DNA of 64,000 nucleotides. It comes from Candidatus Sulfidibacterium hydrothermale (GTDB taxonomy: Bacteria; Bacteroidota; Bacteroidia; Bacteroidales; F082). The stretch is taken from positions 1,178,001 to 1,242,000 of the forward strand of contig NZ_CP083760.1 of NCBI RefSeq assembly GCF_020149915.1, in the 5' to 3' direction. The notes beneath the pieces were generated by a model. It ran no database searches. It was not told the origin of the DNA and saw only the letters and a program-made list of their open reading frames with translations. The first letter of the stretch is position 1. The number at the start of each line of letters is the position of its first letter. Of the stretch, positions 8,225 through 16,392 are shown piece by piece. A program made the translations under genes and the position numbers.

Positions 8225-8232
8225 TATTTTTG
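8225..8232 (+). promoter_or_regulatory. TAnnTTTG -7 promoter element, predicted leaderless
   Basis: TATTTTTG ends only four bases before the ATG at 8237. With the usual spacing, transcription would begin at or next to the start codon. Confidence 0.6.
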
Positions 8233-8236
8233 CCCC

Positions 8237-8818
8237 ATGGAAAAGTTCTCAAAGTGGATTTTAAAACTTTTTGGCTGGCGGCTTGAAGGTGAAGCGCCGG
8301 TCGGCTACGATAAACTGTTGATTGTCGAAGCACCGCACACTTCGAATTGGGATTATCCCATTGGTATGCTGTTGATTACCTCTATCGGTGTCCGGGTGAA
8401 TGTGGTGATTAAAAAAGAGTTGTTTTTCTGGCCGCTTGGTCCGCTGTTGCGATGGCTTGGTGCCATTCCCATTGATCGTAGCGGAAATCTGAGCAAGGTG
8501 GATGCATTGGCCAAACTTTTTCAGGAAAAAGATAAACTGAATCTGGCCATTACGCCGGAAGGAACCCGTTCGTTAAACAAAACCTGGAAGAAAGGTTACT
8601 ATTTTATTGCGGTGAAAGCCGGAGTTCCTATTTTGCTTACGGCCATTGATTATAAACGTAAAATCGGAATAATCGGGCCCTTGTTGCATCCTACCGGAAA
8701 TTATGAAGAAGACCTGAAAAAGATAGAGTCTTTTTATAAAGGGATAACAGCAAAGTTTCCTGAGAAATTTAGTCTGAGCCCGCAATACCTTAATGAAAGC
8801 AATCGGGATATTTCCTAA
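8237..8818 (+). CDS. PlsC-like lysophospholipid acyltransferase family protein (copy 1)
   Basis: A 193-residue protein with the acyltransferase motifs: HTSNWD (HX4D, about residues 35-40), the acceptor-binding FFWPLGPLLRWLGAIPIDRS block, and TPEGTRS (about 107-113). Family members transfer acyl chains to lysophosphatidate or related lipids at the inner membrane. It is shorter than housekeeping PlsC (about 240), without a clear N-terminal membrane helix. It belongs to a small subfamily seen in this phylum whose acceptor is not established. It is a tandem paralogue of the next gene, sharing its motif order and C-terminal layout. Confidence 0.8.
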   Translation: MEKFSKWILKLFGWRLEGEAPVGYDKLLIVEAPHTSNWDYPIGMLLITSIGVRVNVVIKKELFFWPLGPLLRWLGAIPIDRSGNLSKVDALAKLFQEKDKLNLAITPEGTRSLNKTWKKGYYFIAVKAGVPILLTAIDYKRKIGIIGPLLHPTGNYEEDLKKIESFYKGITAKFPEKFSLSPQYLNESNRDIS

Positions 8819-8823
8819 TTTTG
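8816..8823 (+). promoter_or_regulatory. -7 promoter element overlapping the previous stop codon
   Basis: TAATTTTG; its first three bases are the TAA stop of the upstream acyltransferase. It supports independent transcription of the second copy and the ATG at 8844. Confidence 0.55.
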
Positions 8824-8843
8824 CACGCCTTAAGCACGTGGAT

Positions 8844-9410
8844 ATGCAAAAAGTTGCCAATCTGATTTTATGCCGTTTGCTGGGATGGGAAATTACGGGG
8901 AAGATTCCGGAAGATGTGCAGAAAGCAGTTATTATTGTGGCACCTCACACTTCGTTGTGGGATTTTGTTTACGGCCGGTTGGCTTTTTGGGTATTGGATA
9001 TTCCGGTGCGTTTTATGATCAATGAAAAATATTTTATTGGCCCTTTGGGTTGGTTGTTAAAGGCTTTGGGCGGACAACCGGTACGGCAAACCCGGCCTAC
9101 CCGGTTATTACTTGAAATATTTGATCATTTTAAAGCCAACGATTCTTTTTTTCTGGTCATTACTCCTGAGGGAACCCGTAAGAAAGTTGACCGTTGGAAA
9201 AAAGGATTTTATCAAATTGCATTGCAAAACGAAGTGCCGGTGGTGATGGCTTTTATTGACTATAAATATAAGAAAGGCGGAGTGGGGCCGTTGTTTTACC
9301 CCACTGGAAATTTTGATGAAGACATGAAAAAAATCGAACGGTTTTATCGCGATTTTCATGCCCGTCATCCCGAACGTTATAACTTAAGTGACGTTTATCA
9401 GAAAAAATGA
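8844..9410 (+). CDS. PlsC-like lysophospholipid acyltransferase family protein (copy 2)
   Basis: A 188-residue paralogue of the preceding gene. It has HTSLWD (HX4D), the FIGPLGWLLKALGGQPVRQ block, TPEGTRKK, then RWKKGFYQIAL and GPLFYPTGNFDEDMKKIERFY, aligned one-to-one with copy 1. The start is ATG 8844; the longer frame from 8793 would overlap copy 1 and precede the promoter element. The role is inferred to be acyl transfer to a lipid intermediate. Adjacent divergent copies may have different acyl or acceptor preference. It overlaps the frame leading into the DUF5916 gene by a few bases, and the two may be co-transcribed. Confidence 0.8.
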   Translation: MQKVANLILCRLLGWEITGKIPEDVQKAVIIVAPHTSLWDFVYGRLAFWVLDIPVRFMINEKYFIGPLGWLLKALGGQPVRQTRPTRLLLEIFDHFKANDSFFLVITPEGTRKKVDRWKKGFYQIALQNEVPVVMAFIDYKYKKGGVGPLFYPTGNFDEDMKKIERFYRDFHARHPERYNLSDVYQKK

Positions 9411-9420
9411 AGAGGTAAAA

Positions 9421-12078
9421 ATGGCTGAAAAAAGACGATATACTTCTATCCTGTTTAAACCGGGGAGTCTGAAAGTATTTTTGCTTTTCATTGTTTTGTT
9501 TCCTTTTTCTGTTGTGGCACAGCAGAAAAGAGCAGTTTACCAGGCTGTGGAAATAAAAGGAAAACCTCCGGTTATTGATGGACACTTGAATGATAAAGTG
9601 TGGCAGCTGGCTTCGTGGGGCGATCATTTTATCCAGTTTGAGCCTTATAACGAAAAATCACCCACGCAAAAAACTGCGTTTAAGATTTTGTATGACAACA
9701 ACAACCTGTATGTAGGAATTCGTTGTTATGATACCGACCCGGCTAAAATTGAGAAGATTCTTTCCCGTAGGGATAAAACCGATGGCGATTGGGTTGGCGT
9801 GGGAATTGACAGTTATCATGATAAATTAACCGGATTTGTTTTTTCTACCAATGCAGTAGGTGTAAAATGGGACGGGAAATTTACCAATGACGATAATCTG
9901 GATGCTACATGGGATCCGGTTTGGTACGTAAGAACCTCTATCGATTCGCTCGGATGGGTGGCCGAAATGCGTATTCCCTTGTCTCAGCTTCGCTTTGCCA
10001 AAGCAAAAAATCATGTGTGGGGATTGCAGATTATCCGGAAAATATACCGGAATCAGGAGATGGATATCTGGTCGCCTCAGTCAAAATCGGAGTCGGGCTG
10101 GGTAAGCCATTGGGGAGAACTTACCGGAATTGATAACATTCATCCCAAAAAGGAGATCGCTTTAACACCTTATGTTGTCGGAAAACTGACCACCGAAAAA
10201 AAGGAAGAAGGTAATCCTTTTGCTCCGGGCGTAACTTCTGATTACTCATTGGGCCTTGACGGAAAAATTGCGGTGACCAATGATTTAACCCTGAATTTTA
10301 CCATTAACCCTGATTTTGGCCAGGTAGAAGCGGATCCTTCCACCGTAAATCTTTCGGCTTTTGAAACCTATTTTCAGGAAAGGCGGCCCTTTTTTGTGGA
10401 AGAAAGCAATATTTTCAGTTTCCCGCTTTCGGCCGGTGGACGGAATGGCCGGGAAAATCTGTTTTACTCACGGCGTATTGGCCGGGCTCCGCACAATTAT
10501 CCTGAGCTTTCAGATGGAGAGTATGCAAAAGTTCCGAATGCTACCCGTATTTTAGGCGCTTTGAAACTTTCCGGAAAAACCCGAAATGGCTGGTCTGTTG
10601 GTGTAATGGAAAGTTTGACTAACGATACCAAAGCCACGATTGACAGTGCCGGTGTTCGTAGTAAGCAAACCATCGAACCGTTGACCAATTATTTTAATGC
10701 GCGGGTTCAGAAAGACATAAAAAAAGGAAAAACGATGGTAGGGGGAATGGTAACGGCCACCAATCGTTTTATTAAAGACAGCAGTCTGATGTATCTGCCC
10801 GATGCGGCTTATACCGGGGGAATCGATTTTCAGACTTTCTGGAAAGACAAAACATATACTTTGAGTGCCAAGGCTTATGGCAGCAGCCTTTCGGGGACTA
10901 CCGAAGCCATCACCGATTTACAGGAATCGTCACGACGTTATTACCAGAAACCGGATGGCTCTCGTACTCTGGATACGACGCTTCATCTTTTACAAGGTAC
11001 CGGCGCCAGTACGGAGTTTGCTAAAATAGGCGGCCACTGGCGGTTTGGGATTAGCGGAACCATGTACAGCCCCGGACTTGAACTAAATGATCAGGGATAC
11101 ATGCGTATTGCCGATATGATCAAACAGGGTTTTTGGACCAGTTACCAGCTGTGGGATCCGTTTGGTATTTTCCGATCAATGAGTATCCGGTTGGGGCAGC
11201 GAAGTGGTTTTGACTTTAAAGGTGAAAATACATACACAGGATACAGTTTTCATTTTAATACGCAGTTTAAAAATTACTGGACGCTGAACATCGGAGTCTA
11301 TCGCAGTGGTTGGAACCTGGATCGTCATGAACTGCGTGGCGGGCCTTCTTTGTTGTTGCCGGGCGGATGGAGCTTTTGGGGTGGAGTAGGAACCAACCGG
11401 CAAAAGAAACTTTCGGCCGGGATCAGTTTTAGTACCGGAAAAGGTGATCAGGATTTTAACCGCTCTACCGGTTGGAATTTCCATGTTACCTACAGGCCTG
11501 TTCCGGCATTAAAATTATCACTTAGCCCAAGTTATTCCACTTCAAGAAAGGATTTAATTTATATTTCGACGGAAGAAATTAATAACCAGTCGCTTTATCT
11601 GGTTTCTTCTATTGAAAAAACGATCTTTTCAGCCAGTGTACGCATCAATTTCTCATTTACTCCCGATTTGTCTTTGGAATATTGGGGACAGCCGTTTCTT
11701 TTCTCCGGAAATTATTATGGCTTTAAAAAAGTAACCCATCCCAACCAGAAAGATTTCCGTTCGCAGTTTCATCTGTATGCAGATAATGAAATTAGTTATA
11801 ATCAGGATGATAACGAGTATATCGTTGATGATAACGGTGACGGACAAACGGATTACACATTTTATAATCCTGATTTTAGTTTTATGGAGTTCCGGTCAAA
11901 CATGGTGTTGCGCTGGGAATTTGTTCCGGGTTCCACTTTCTTCTTTGTCTGGTCGCAGGAACGTAGTGACAGTAACAGCGACGGAGAATTTGCTTTTGGT
12001 GATAATTTTGACCAGCTTTTCAAAATTCATCCAACGAATGTTTTTCTTATTAAATTTTCTTATCGGATCAGTATGTAA
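9421..12078 (+). CDS. DUF5916-type outer-membrane protein with N-terminal carbohydrate-binding-like domain
   Basis: An 885-residue secreted protein. It has a signal peptide (hydrophobic stretch ending VVAQQ, residues about 20-36), then a CBM9-like beta-sandwich (about 45-215; PPVIDGHLNDKVWQLASW, NNNLYVGIRCYD, WVAEMRIPLSQLRF). A long C-terminal part is rich in alternating aromatic strands, typical of an outer-membrane barrel, and ends in an aromatic-flanked KFSYRISM. The linker holds the DUF5916 hallmark NPDFGQVEADPSTVNL followed by FETYFQERRPFFVEE. The family is widespread in Bacteroidota and of unknown function. The start is ATG 9421, preceded by GAGG. It follows the acyltransferase gene by 10 bases, so is probably in its operon. 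Confidence 0.8.
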   Translation: MAEKRRYTSILFKPGSLKVFLLFIVLFPFSVVAQQKRAVYQAVEIKGKPPVIDGHLNDKVWQLASWGDHFIQFEPYNEKSPTQKTAFKILYDNNNLYVGIRCYDTDPAKIEKILSRRDKTDGDWVGVGIDSYHDKLTGFVFSTNAVGVKWDGKFTNDDNLDATWDPVWYVRTSIDSLGWVAEMRIPLSQLRFAKAKNHVWGLQIIRKIYRNQEMDIWSPQSKSESGWVSHWGELTGIDNIHPKKEIALTPYVVGKLTTEKKEEGNPFAPGVTSDYSLGLDGKIAVTNDLTLNFTINPDFGQVEADPSTVNLSAFETYFQERRPFFVEESNIFSFPLSAGGRNGRENLFYSRRIGRAPHNYPELSDGEYAKVPNATRILGALKLSGKTRNGWSVGVMESLTNDTKATIDSAGVRSKQTIEPLTNYFNARVQKDIKKGKTMVGGMVTATNRFIKDSSLMYLPDAAYTGGIDFQTFWKDKTYTLSAKAYGSSLSGTTEAITDLQESSRRYYQKPDGSRTLDTTLHLLQGTGASTEFAKIGGHWRFGISGTMYSPGLELNDQGYMRIADMIKQGFWTSYQLWDPFGIFRSMSIRLGQRSGFDFKGENTYTGYSFHFNTQFKNYWTLNIGVYRSGWNLDRHELRGGPSLLLPGGWSFWGGVGTNRQKKLSAGISFSTGKGDQDFNRSTGWNFHVTYRPVPALKLSLSPSYSTSRKDLIYISTEEINNQSLYLVSSIEKTIFSASVRINFSFTPDLSLEYWGQPFLFSGNYYGFKKVTHPNQKDFRSQFHLYADNEISYNQDDNEYIVDDNGDGQTDYTFYNPDFSFMEFRSNMVLRWEFVPGSTFFFVWSQERSDSNSDGEFAFGDNFDQLFKIHPTNVFLIKFSYRISM

Positions 12079-12094
12079 AATTTCTTAAAAATGA

Positions 12095-12180
12095 GGGAAT
12101 CAAAAATAAAATGGCAGTTGTCTGGGGATATGAATTCCGTTTGTTTTGTATCAGAGGGACAACAGAATAAAATGATTCCC
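12095..12180. other. Nested inverted repeats in the intergenic region before the GNAT pair
   Basis: GGGAATCA at 12095-12102 is matched by TGATTCCC at 12173-12180. Inside them GTTGTC (12117-12122) is matched by GACAAC (12158-12163). Together they could fold into a long-range stem with an inner stem. Possible attenuator or small RNA; no promoter identified. Confidence 0.3.
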
Positions 12181-12221
12181 GTTAACTCAATACAAATTAG
12201 TCTAATATTTAAATTGAAATA

Positions 12222-13343
12222 ATGAGCGTTACCCTACAACGTGTAAAAAATAAAAAACAAAGAAAAGATTTTGTTGATCTCCCTTTCGAGATTTACAAAG
12301 GGAATGCTTACTGGGTGCCGCCTTTGAAATCGGAAGAGATGAAAAGTCTTTTGCCCGATTCTCATCCGGCTTTGCGGTTTTGCGAAGTGGAATACTGGGT
12401 TGCTTATCGTCAAAACAAACCGGTAGGACGCATTGCGGCTATTATCAATCACCAATACAACGAAAAAACAGGAAAGAAATTCGGACGTTTTTCCAAACTG
12501 GAGTTTTTTGATGATCCGGAAGTTTTTAAGGCCTTGCTGAACAAAGCGGTTTCGTGGGTTAAAGAAAAAGGAATGACCCATATTCACGGGCCACTTGGAT
12601 TTACCAATTTGGATAATCAGGGGCTGCTTATAGAAGGGTTTGATTATATTCCGTCTGTGGCTTCGGTGTATCATCTTCCGTATTACCGGAAGTATCTTGA
12701 AGATTATGGTTTTGAAAAAGAAGCGGACTGGGTTGAATTCCGTCTGAATATTGGAGAAAAAGCGGTGGAAAAAGCCCGGTACGGAGCGGCACTGATCAAA
12801 AAAAGGTTTGGCCTCGAGATCATGCGCTTTACATCGAAAAAAGAGATGCTTTCCTATGCGCCGGTGCTTTTTAAGCTGGTAAATCGTTCTTTTACTTCTC
12901 TGCCTTACGTGGTGCCGTTTGATGAAGAAATGGTGAAGTTTTATACGCAAAAGTATTTTGGGGTTATTGACCCGCAATATGTCTTTTTTGTAAAAAAAGA
13001 AGAGGAAATAATCGGATTTCTGTTGGCTGTTCCTTCTTTGTCCGAAGCGTTGCAAAAAGCGGGGGGAAAGCTTTTCCCGTTTGGCTTTTATCATGTGCGT
13101 AAAGCAATGAAACATCCGGATGTTATCGACCTTTTCCTGGGGGGAGTAAAACCGGAATATGAGCGTACCGGAGCAGCCGTGGTGCTTTATGCCGAGTTGC
13201 AAGACCAAATGCTCCGAAATGGGATACGAATTATCGAAACCACCGGAGAGTTCGAGTCGAACCGGCATGTAATCAATCATTGGAAAAATTTCGATCATAT
13301 TCAGCATAAACGCAGAAGATGTTTTGTCAAAGCGCTGAAATAA
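12222..13343 (+). CDS. GNAT-like acyltransferase family protein (copy 1)
   Basis: A 373-residue cytoplasmic protein of a Bacteroidota family usually placed among GNAT N-acetyltransferases. The N-terminal part has DFVDLPFEIYKGNAYWVPPL and GRIAAIINHQYN. The C-terminal GNAT-like half has strands YVFFVKKEEEIIGFLLAVPS and GVKPEYERTGAAVVLYAELQ. It ends HIQHKRRRCFVKAL. Substrate unknown. No signal or membrane segment. A close tandem paralogue follows; the two match along their full length. Identified by family resemblance only. Confidence 0.65.
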   Translation: MSVTLQRVKNKKQRKDFVDLPFEIYKGNAYWVPPLKSEEMKSLLPDSHPALRFCEVEYWVAYRQNKPVGRIAAIINHQYNEKTGKKFGRFSKLEFFDDPEVFKALLNKAVSWVKEKGMTHIHGPLGFTNLDNQGLLIEGFDYIPSVASVYHLPYYRKYLEDYGFEKEADWVEFRLNIGEKAVEKARYGAALIKKRFGLEIMRFTSKKEMLSYAPVLFKLVNRSFTSLPYVVPFDEEMVKFYTQKYFGVIDPQYVFFVKKEEEIIGFLLAVPSLSEALQKAGGKLFPFGFYHVRKAMKHPDVIDLFLGGVKPEYERTGAAVVLYAELQDQMLRNGIRIIETTGEFESNRHVINHWKNFDHIQHKRRRCFVKALK

Positions 13344-13420
13344 TTAAATTGTTGTTGCTTAGCGATTTGTGTTGCGTGAAATAACTCCGGGTGCGGGCTG
13401 TTTTACGGAAGTAAATTTTG

Positions 13421-13428
13421 TAAGTTTG
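13421..13428 (+). promoter_or_regulatory. TAnnTTTG -7 promoter element for the second GNAT-like gene
   Basis: TAAGTTTG, 17 bases before ATG 13446. It supports separate transcription of copy 2 and excludes the upstream GTG at 13428 as start. Confidence 0.55.
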
Positions 13429-13445
13429 TGCACAAATTAAATTCA

Positions 13446-14564
13446 ATGAGTGTTCAGGTTTTTCCCGTAAAAAGCAGCAGGCAAAAAAAAGATTTTGTTC
13501 ATCTCCCTTTTCAGATTTATAAAGAAAATCCGTACTGGGTTCCTCCGTTAATCAGTGATGAAAAGAAATTTATGGATCCCAGGCATAATTCGGCTTTGGG
13601 GTTTTGTGACGCAGAATTTTGGATTGCTTATCGCGATGGAAAACCGGCCGGCCGGATTGCCGCAATCATTAATCATCGGTATAATGAAAAAACAGGAGAA
13701 AAAACCGGGCGTTTTTTTAAACTGGAGTTCTTTGATGATGCCGATGTCTTTAAGGCTTTGATGGATACGGCTGTACAATGGTTGAAAGAACGGGGAATGA
13801 AAAAAGTGCATGGGCCGTTGGGATTTACCAATCTGGACACACAAGGTTTGCTTGTCGAAGGGTTTGATTATATCCCTTCTGTAGCCTCGGTATATCATTT
13901 TCCCTATTACCGGAAGCATATTGAGCAATATGGTTTTAAAAAGGAAATCGATTGGCTTGAATTCCGGTTGCATATTGGAAAAACAGCAGTGGAAAAGGCT
14001 AACCGCGGAGCGGCTTTATTACGGAAACGGTTTGGCTTTGAACTGGTACAGTTCAAAAAAACCAAGGAACTTCTTCCTTACGTGAATGATTTGTTTGATG
14101 TGTTGAACCAAGCGTTTGAGCAACTTCCCTATGTGGTTCCTTTTGACAAAGCCATGCGGGAAATGTACACCCGGAAATATCTGAAATCCATCAATCCCCG
14201 GTATGTTTTCTTTGTGAAAAAGGATGAAAAAATGATTGGCTTTATGCTGACGGTTCCGTCCTGTTCGGAAGCCATGCAAAAAGCCCGGGGAAAATTATTC
14301 CCGTTTGGATTTTATTATTTAATGAAAGCGATGAAACATCCGAAGGTAATTGATTTCTTTCTCAGTGGTGTTTTACCCGAATATGAAAAACAGGGGGCTG
14401 CGGTGATGCTTTACGCGGCTGTGCAAAATCAAATGCTGAAAGATGGAATTGATACCATTGAAACCACCGGTATTTTCGAAACCAACCGGAATGCCATCTC
14501 AAACTGGAAAAACTTTGAACATATTCAGCATAAACGCCGCCGTTGTTTTGTAAAAGCAATCTGA
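13446..14564 (+). CDS. GNAT-like acyltransferase family protein (copy 2)
   Basis: A 372-residue paralogue of the preceding protein. It shares DFVHLPFQIYKENPYWVPPL, GRIAAIINHRYNEKTGEK, KVHGPLGFTNLDTQGLL and the end HIQHKRRRCFVKAI. The start is ATG 13446 (MSVQVFPV), which aligns with MSVTLQRV of copy 1. Function and substrate unknown; GNAT fold inferred. The two copies have diverged enough to suggest an old duplication retained for distinct roles. pyrH follows under its own promoter. Confidence 0.65.
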   Translation: MSVQVFPVKSSRQKKDFVHLPFQIYKENPYWVPPLISDEKKFMDPRHNSALGFCDAEFWIAYRDGKPAGRIAAIINHRYNEKTGEKTGRFFKLEFFDDADVFKALMDTAVQWLKERGMKKVHGPLGFTNLDTQGLLVEGFDYIPSVASVYHFPYYRKHIEQYGFKKEIDWLEFRLHIGKTAVEKANRGAALLRKRFGFELVQFKKTKELLPYVNDLFDVLNQAFEQLPYVVPFDKAMREMYTRKYLKSINPRYVFFVKKDEKMIGFMLTVPSCSEAMQKARGKLFPFGFYYLMKAMKHPKVIDFFLSGVLPEYEKQGAAVMLYAAVQNQMLKDGIDTIETTGIFETNRNAISNWKNFEHIQHKRRRCFVKAI

Positions 14565-14592
14565 AAAAACGGCTAAAAAGGGAAAGAATCTT

Positions 14593-14600
14593 TATCTTTG
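14593..14600 (+). promoter_or_regulatory. TAnnTTTG -7 promoter element for pyrH
   Basis: TATCTTTG, 27 bases before the pyrH ATG. Confidence 0.6.
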
Positions 14601-14627
14601 TTCTGATTATACAGAAATATAGAATAC

Positions 14628-15335
14628 ATGAAATACAAACGAATTCTTCTGAAATTAAGTGGAGAAGCCCTCATGGGAGGTAAGTCTTACGGCATTGATC
14701 CCCAAACGCTTTCGCGTTATGCCGAAGAAATTGTAACGGTGGTAAAACAAGGAGTAGAAACAGGAATTGTTATTGGCGGTGGAAATATCTTTCGCGGATT
14801 GCAAGGGGCAGCCGAAGGTTTTGACCGGGTTCAGGGCGATTACATGGGAATGCTGGCTACGGTAATTAATGCCATGGCCCTGCAATCGGAACTGGAAAAA
14901 CAAGGATTGAAAGTAAAACTCCTTTCCGGACTTTCTATTGACCGGATTGCTGATTCGGCCAGCAGCCGTAAAATTACGGAAGCATTGGATGCCGGATTTG
15001 TGGTTATTGTAGCCGGTGGAACAGGAAATCCGTTTTTTACTACCGATACAGCAGCAGCCCTGCGTGCAGTGGAAATGCATGCCGATGTTTTACTGAAGGG
15101 AACCCGCGTGGACGGTATTTATACGGCTGATCCGGAAAAAGATCCGACGGCTGTGAAATTTGATACGATTACCTTTGATGAAGCTTACGAAAGGAAGCTG
15201 AAAGTTATGGATATGACGGCATTTACTCTTTGCCGGGAAAATGACCTTCCGATCCTGGTTTTTGACATGAACCAAAAAGGAAACCTGGAAAAAGCTGTTT
15301 CCGGTGAAAATATCGGAACAGTTGTCCATAATTGA
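14628..15335 (+). CDS. pyrH: UMP kinase
   Basis: A 235-residue amino-acid-kinase-fold enzyme that phosphorylates UMP to UDP with ATP in the cytoplasm. Visible are the N-terminal KRILLKLSGEALMG, the glycine loop GIVIGGGNIFRG, GDYMGMLATVINAMALQ, the substrate loop GTGNPFFTTDTAAALRA, and the C-terminal DMTAFTLCRENDLPILVFDM. Length and motifs are standard. It is transcribed from a close TAnnTTTG promoter and convergent with rluD, 14 bases apart and with no obvious hairpin between them. Essential pyrimidine nucleotide pathway. Confidence 0.96.
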   Translation: MKYKRILLKLSGEALMGGKSYGIDPQTLSRYAEEIVTVVKQGVETGIVIGGGNIFRGLQGAAEGFDRVQGDYMGMLATVINAMALQSELEKQGLKVKLLSGLSIDRIADSASSRKITEALDAGFVVIVAGGTGNPFFTTDTAAALRAVEMHADVLLKGTRVDGIYTADPEKDPTAVKFDTITFDEAYERKLKVMDMTAFTLCRENDLPILVFDMNQKGNLEKAVSGENIGTVVHN

Positions 15336-15349
15336 TTCAGGGGAAAAAA

Positions 15350-16390
15350 CTACGCTTCTTTCTGAGCAGTATATTTCCGCCATTTTTCTATTACCATTTG
15401 CATGTCTTCCGGCATAGGAGATGAAAATTCCAGCATTTTTCCTGAAACCGGATGCTCAAAACCAAGTGTCTGGGCATGTAAAGCCTGACGTGGCAGTATT
15501 TTAAAGCAGTTTTGTACAAACTGTTTGTATTTGGTAAACAGTGTGCCTTTCAGAATCTGATTGCCGCCATAGCGTTCGTCACTGAATAACGGGTGGCCGA
15601 TATACCGGAAATGAGCTCTGATCTGGTGCGTTCGTCCGGTTTCAAGCCGGCATTCAACCAGGGTAACATATCCAAAACGTTCGATAACTCGATAATGCGT
15701 TACCGCATGTTTTCCGTAGGATCCATCCGGAAAAACAGTCATCATTCGCCGGTCTTTGGGATGCCGGCCCAGATTACCGGTAATGGTTCCCTCATTTTCA
15801 TCAAAGTCACCCCAAACCAAAGCCTGATAAGTTCGTTTTACGCGATGATCAAAAAATTGTTTTGCCAGCTTAGTCTGGGCCAGTTCATTTTTGGCTACCA
15901 GCAGCAATCCGCTGGTATCTTTATCGATGCGGTGTACCAGATAGCCAAATCCGTTTTCAACTTCTTTGGTGTTGTTTTTTTTGAAATATCCGGCCAGCGC
16001 ATTCAATAATGTTCCGGTGTAATTGGCATGTGCGGGGTGTACAACCATCCCGGCAGGTTTATTTACAACAATTACATCTTTATCTTCGTAAACGACCTGG
16101 ACGGGAATATCTTCCGGAAGAATTTCTGTGTCGCGGGGCGGATGAGACAAAACCACGGAAATGACATCACCCGGTTTTACTTTGTAATTGGATTTAACCG
16201 CTTTGTCGTTCACCAAAATATTTCCGGCTGCAGCAGCCAGCTGTATTTTATTTCGCGAAGTGTTGGCAATACGTTGAAACAAAAATTTATCAATGCGCAA
16301 CGGCTCCTGACCAGGATCTACCGGAATGCGGAAATGTTCAAATAATTCAAGCCCATCGTTTGTGATGAGATAAGGTTCTTTTTCTGTCAT
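15350..16390 (-). CDS. rluD: RluD-family 23S rRNA pseudouridine synthase
   Basis: A 346-residue RluA/RluD-type enzyme. An N-terminal S4 RNA-binding domain (about residues 30-90, RIDKFLFQRIANTSRNKIQ and ILVNDKAVKSNYKVKPGD) precedes the catalytic domain with HRIDKDTSGLLLVAKN, whose Asp is the nucleophile. LETGRTHQIRAHFRYIGHPLFSD completes the active site. It isomerises uridines in 23S rRNA. It is the last gene of a three-gene operon, two bases after the T9SS protein stop. RluD, PASTA and Ddl genes recur together in this phylum, as here. Confidence 0.92.
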   Translation of the reverse strand: MTEKEPYLITNDGLELFEHFRIPVDPGQEPLRIDKFLFQRIANTSRNKIQLAAAAGNILVNDKAVKSNYKVKPGDVISVVLSHPPRDTEILPEDIPVQVVYEDKDVIVVNKPAGMVVHPAHANYTGTLLNALAGYFKKNNTKEVENGFGYLVHRIDKDTSGLLLVAKNELAQTKLAKQFFDHRVKRTYQALVWGDFDENEGTITGNLGRHPKDRRMMTVFPDGSYGKHAVTHYRVIERFGYVTLVECRLETGRTHQIRAHFRYIGHPLFSDERYGGNQILKGTLFTKYKQFVQNCFKILPRQALHAQTLGFEHPVSGKMLEFSSPMPEDMQMVIEKWRKYTAQKEA

Positions 16391-16392
16391 GG

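Noticed and set aside
8793-8843. Longer N-terminus for the second acyltransferase
   Set aside because: It would overlap copy 1 and begin upstream of the TAATTTTG promoter element.
12234-13307. Long antisense frame over the first GNAT-like gene
   Set aside because: Opposite-strand shadow of a conserved gene; composition is driven by the sense codons.
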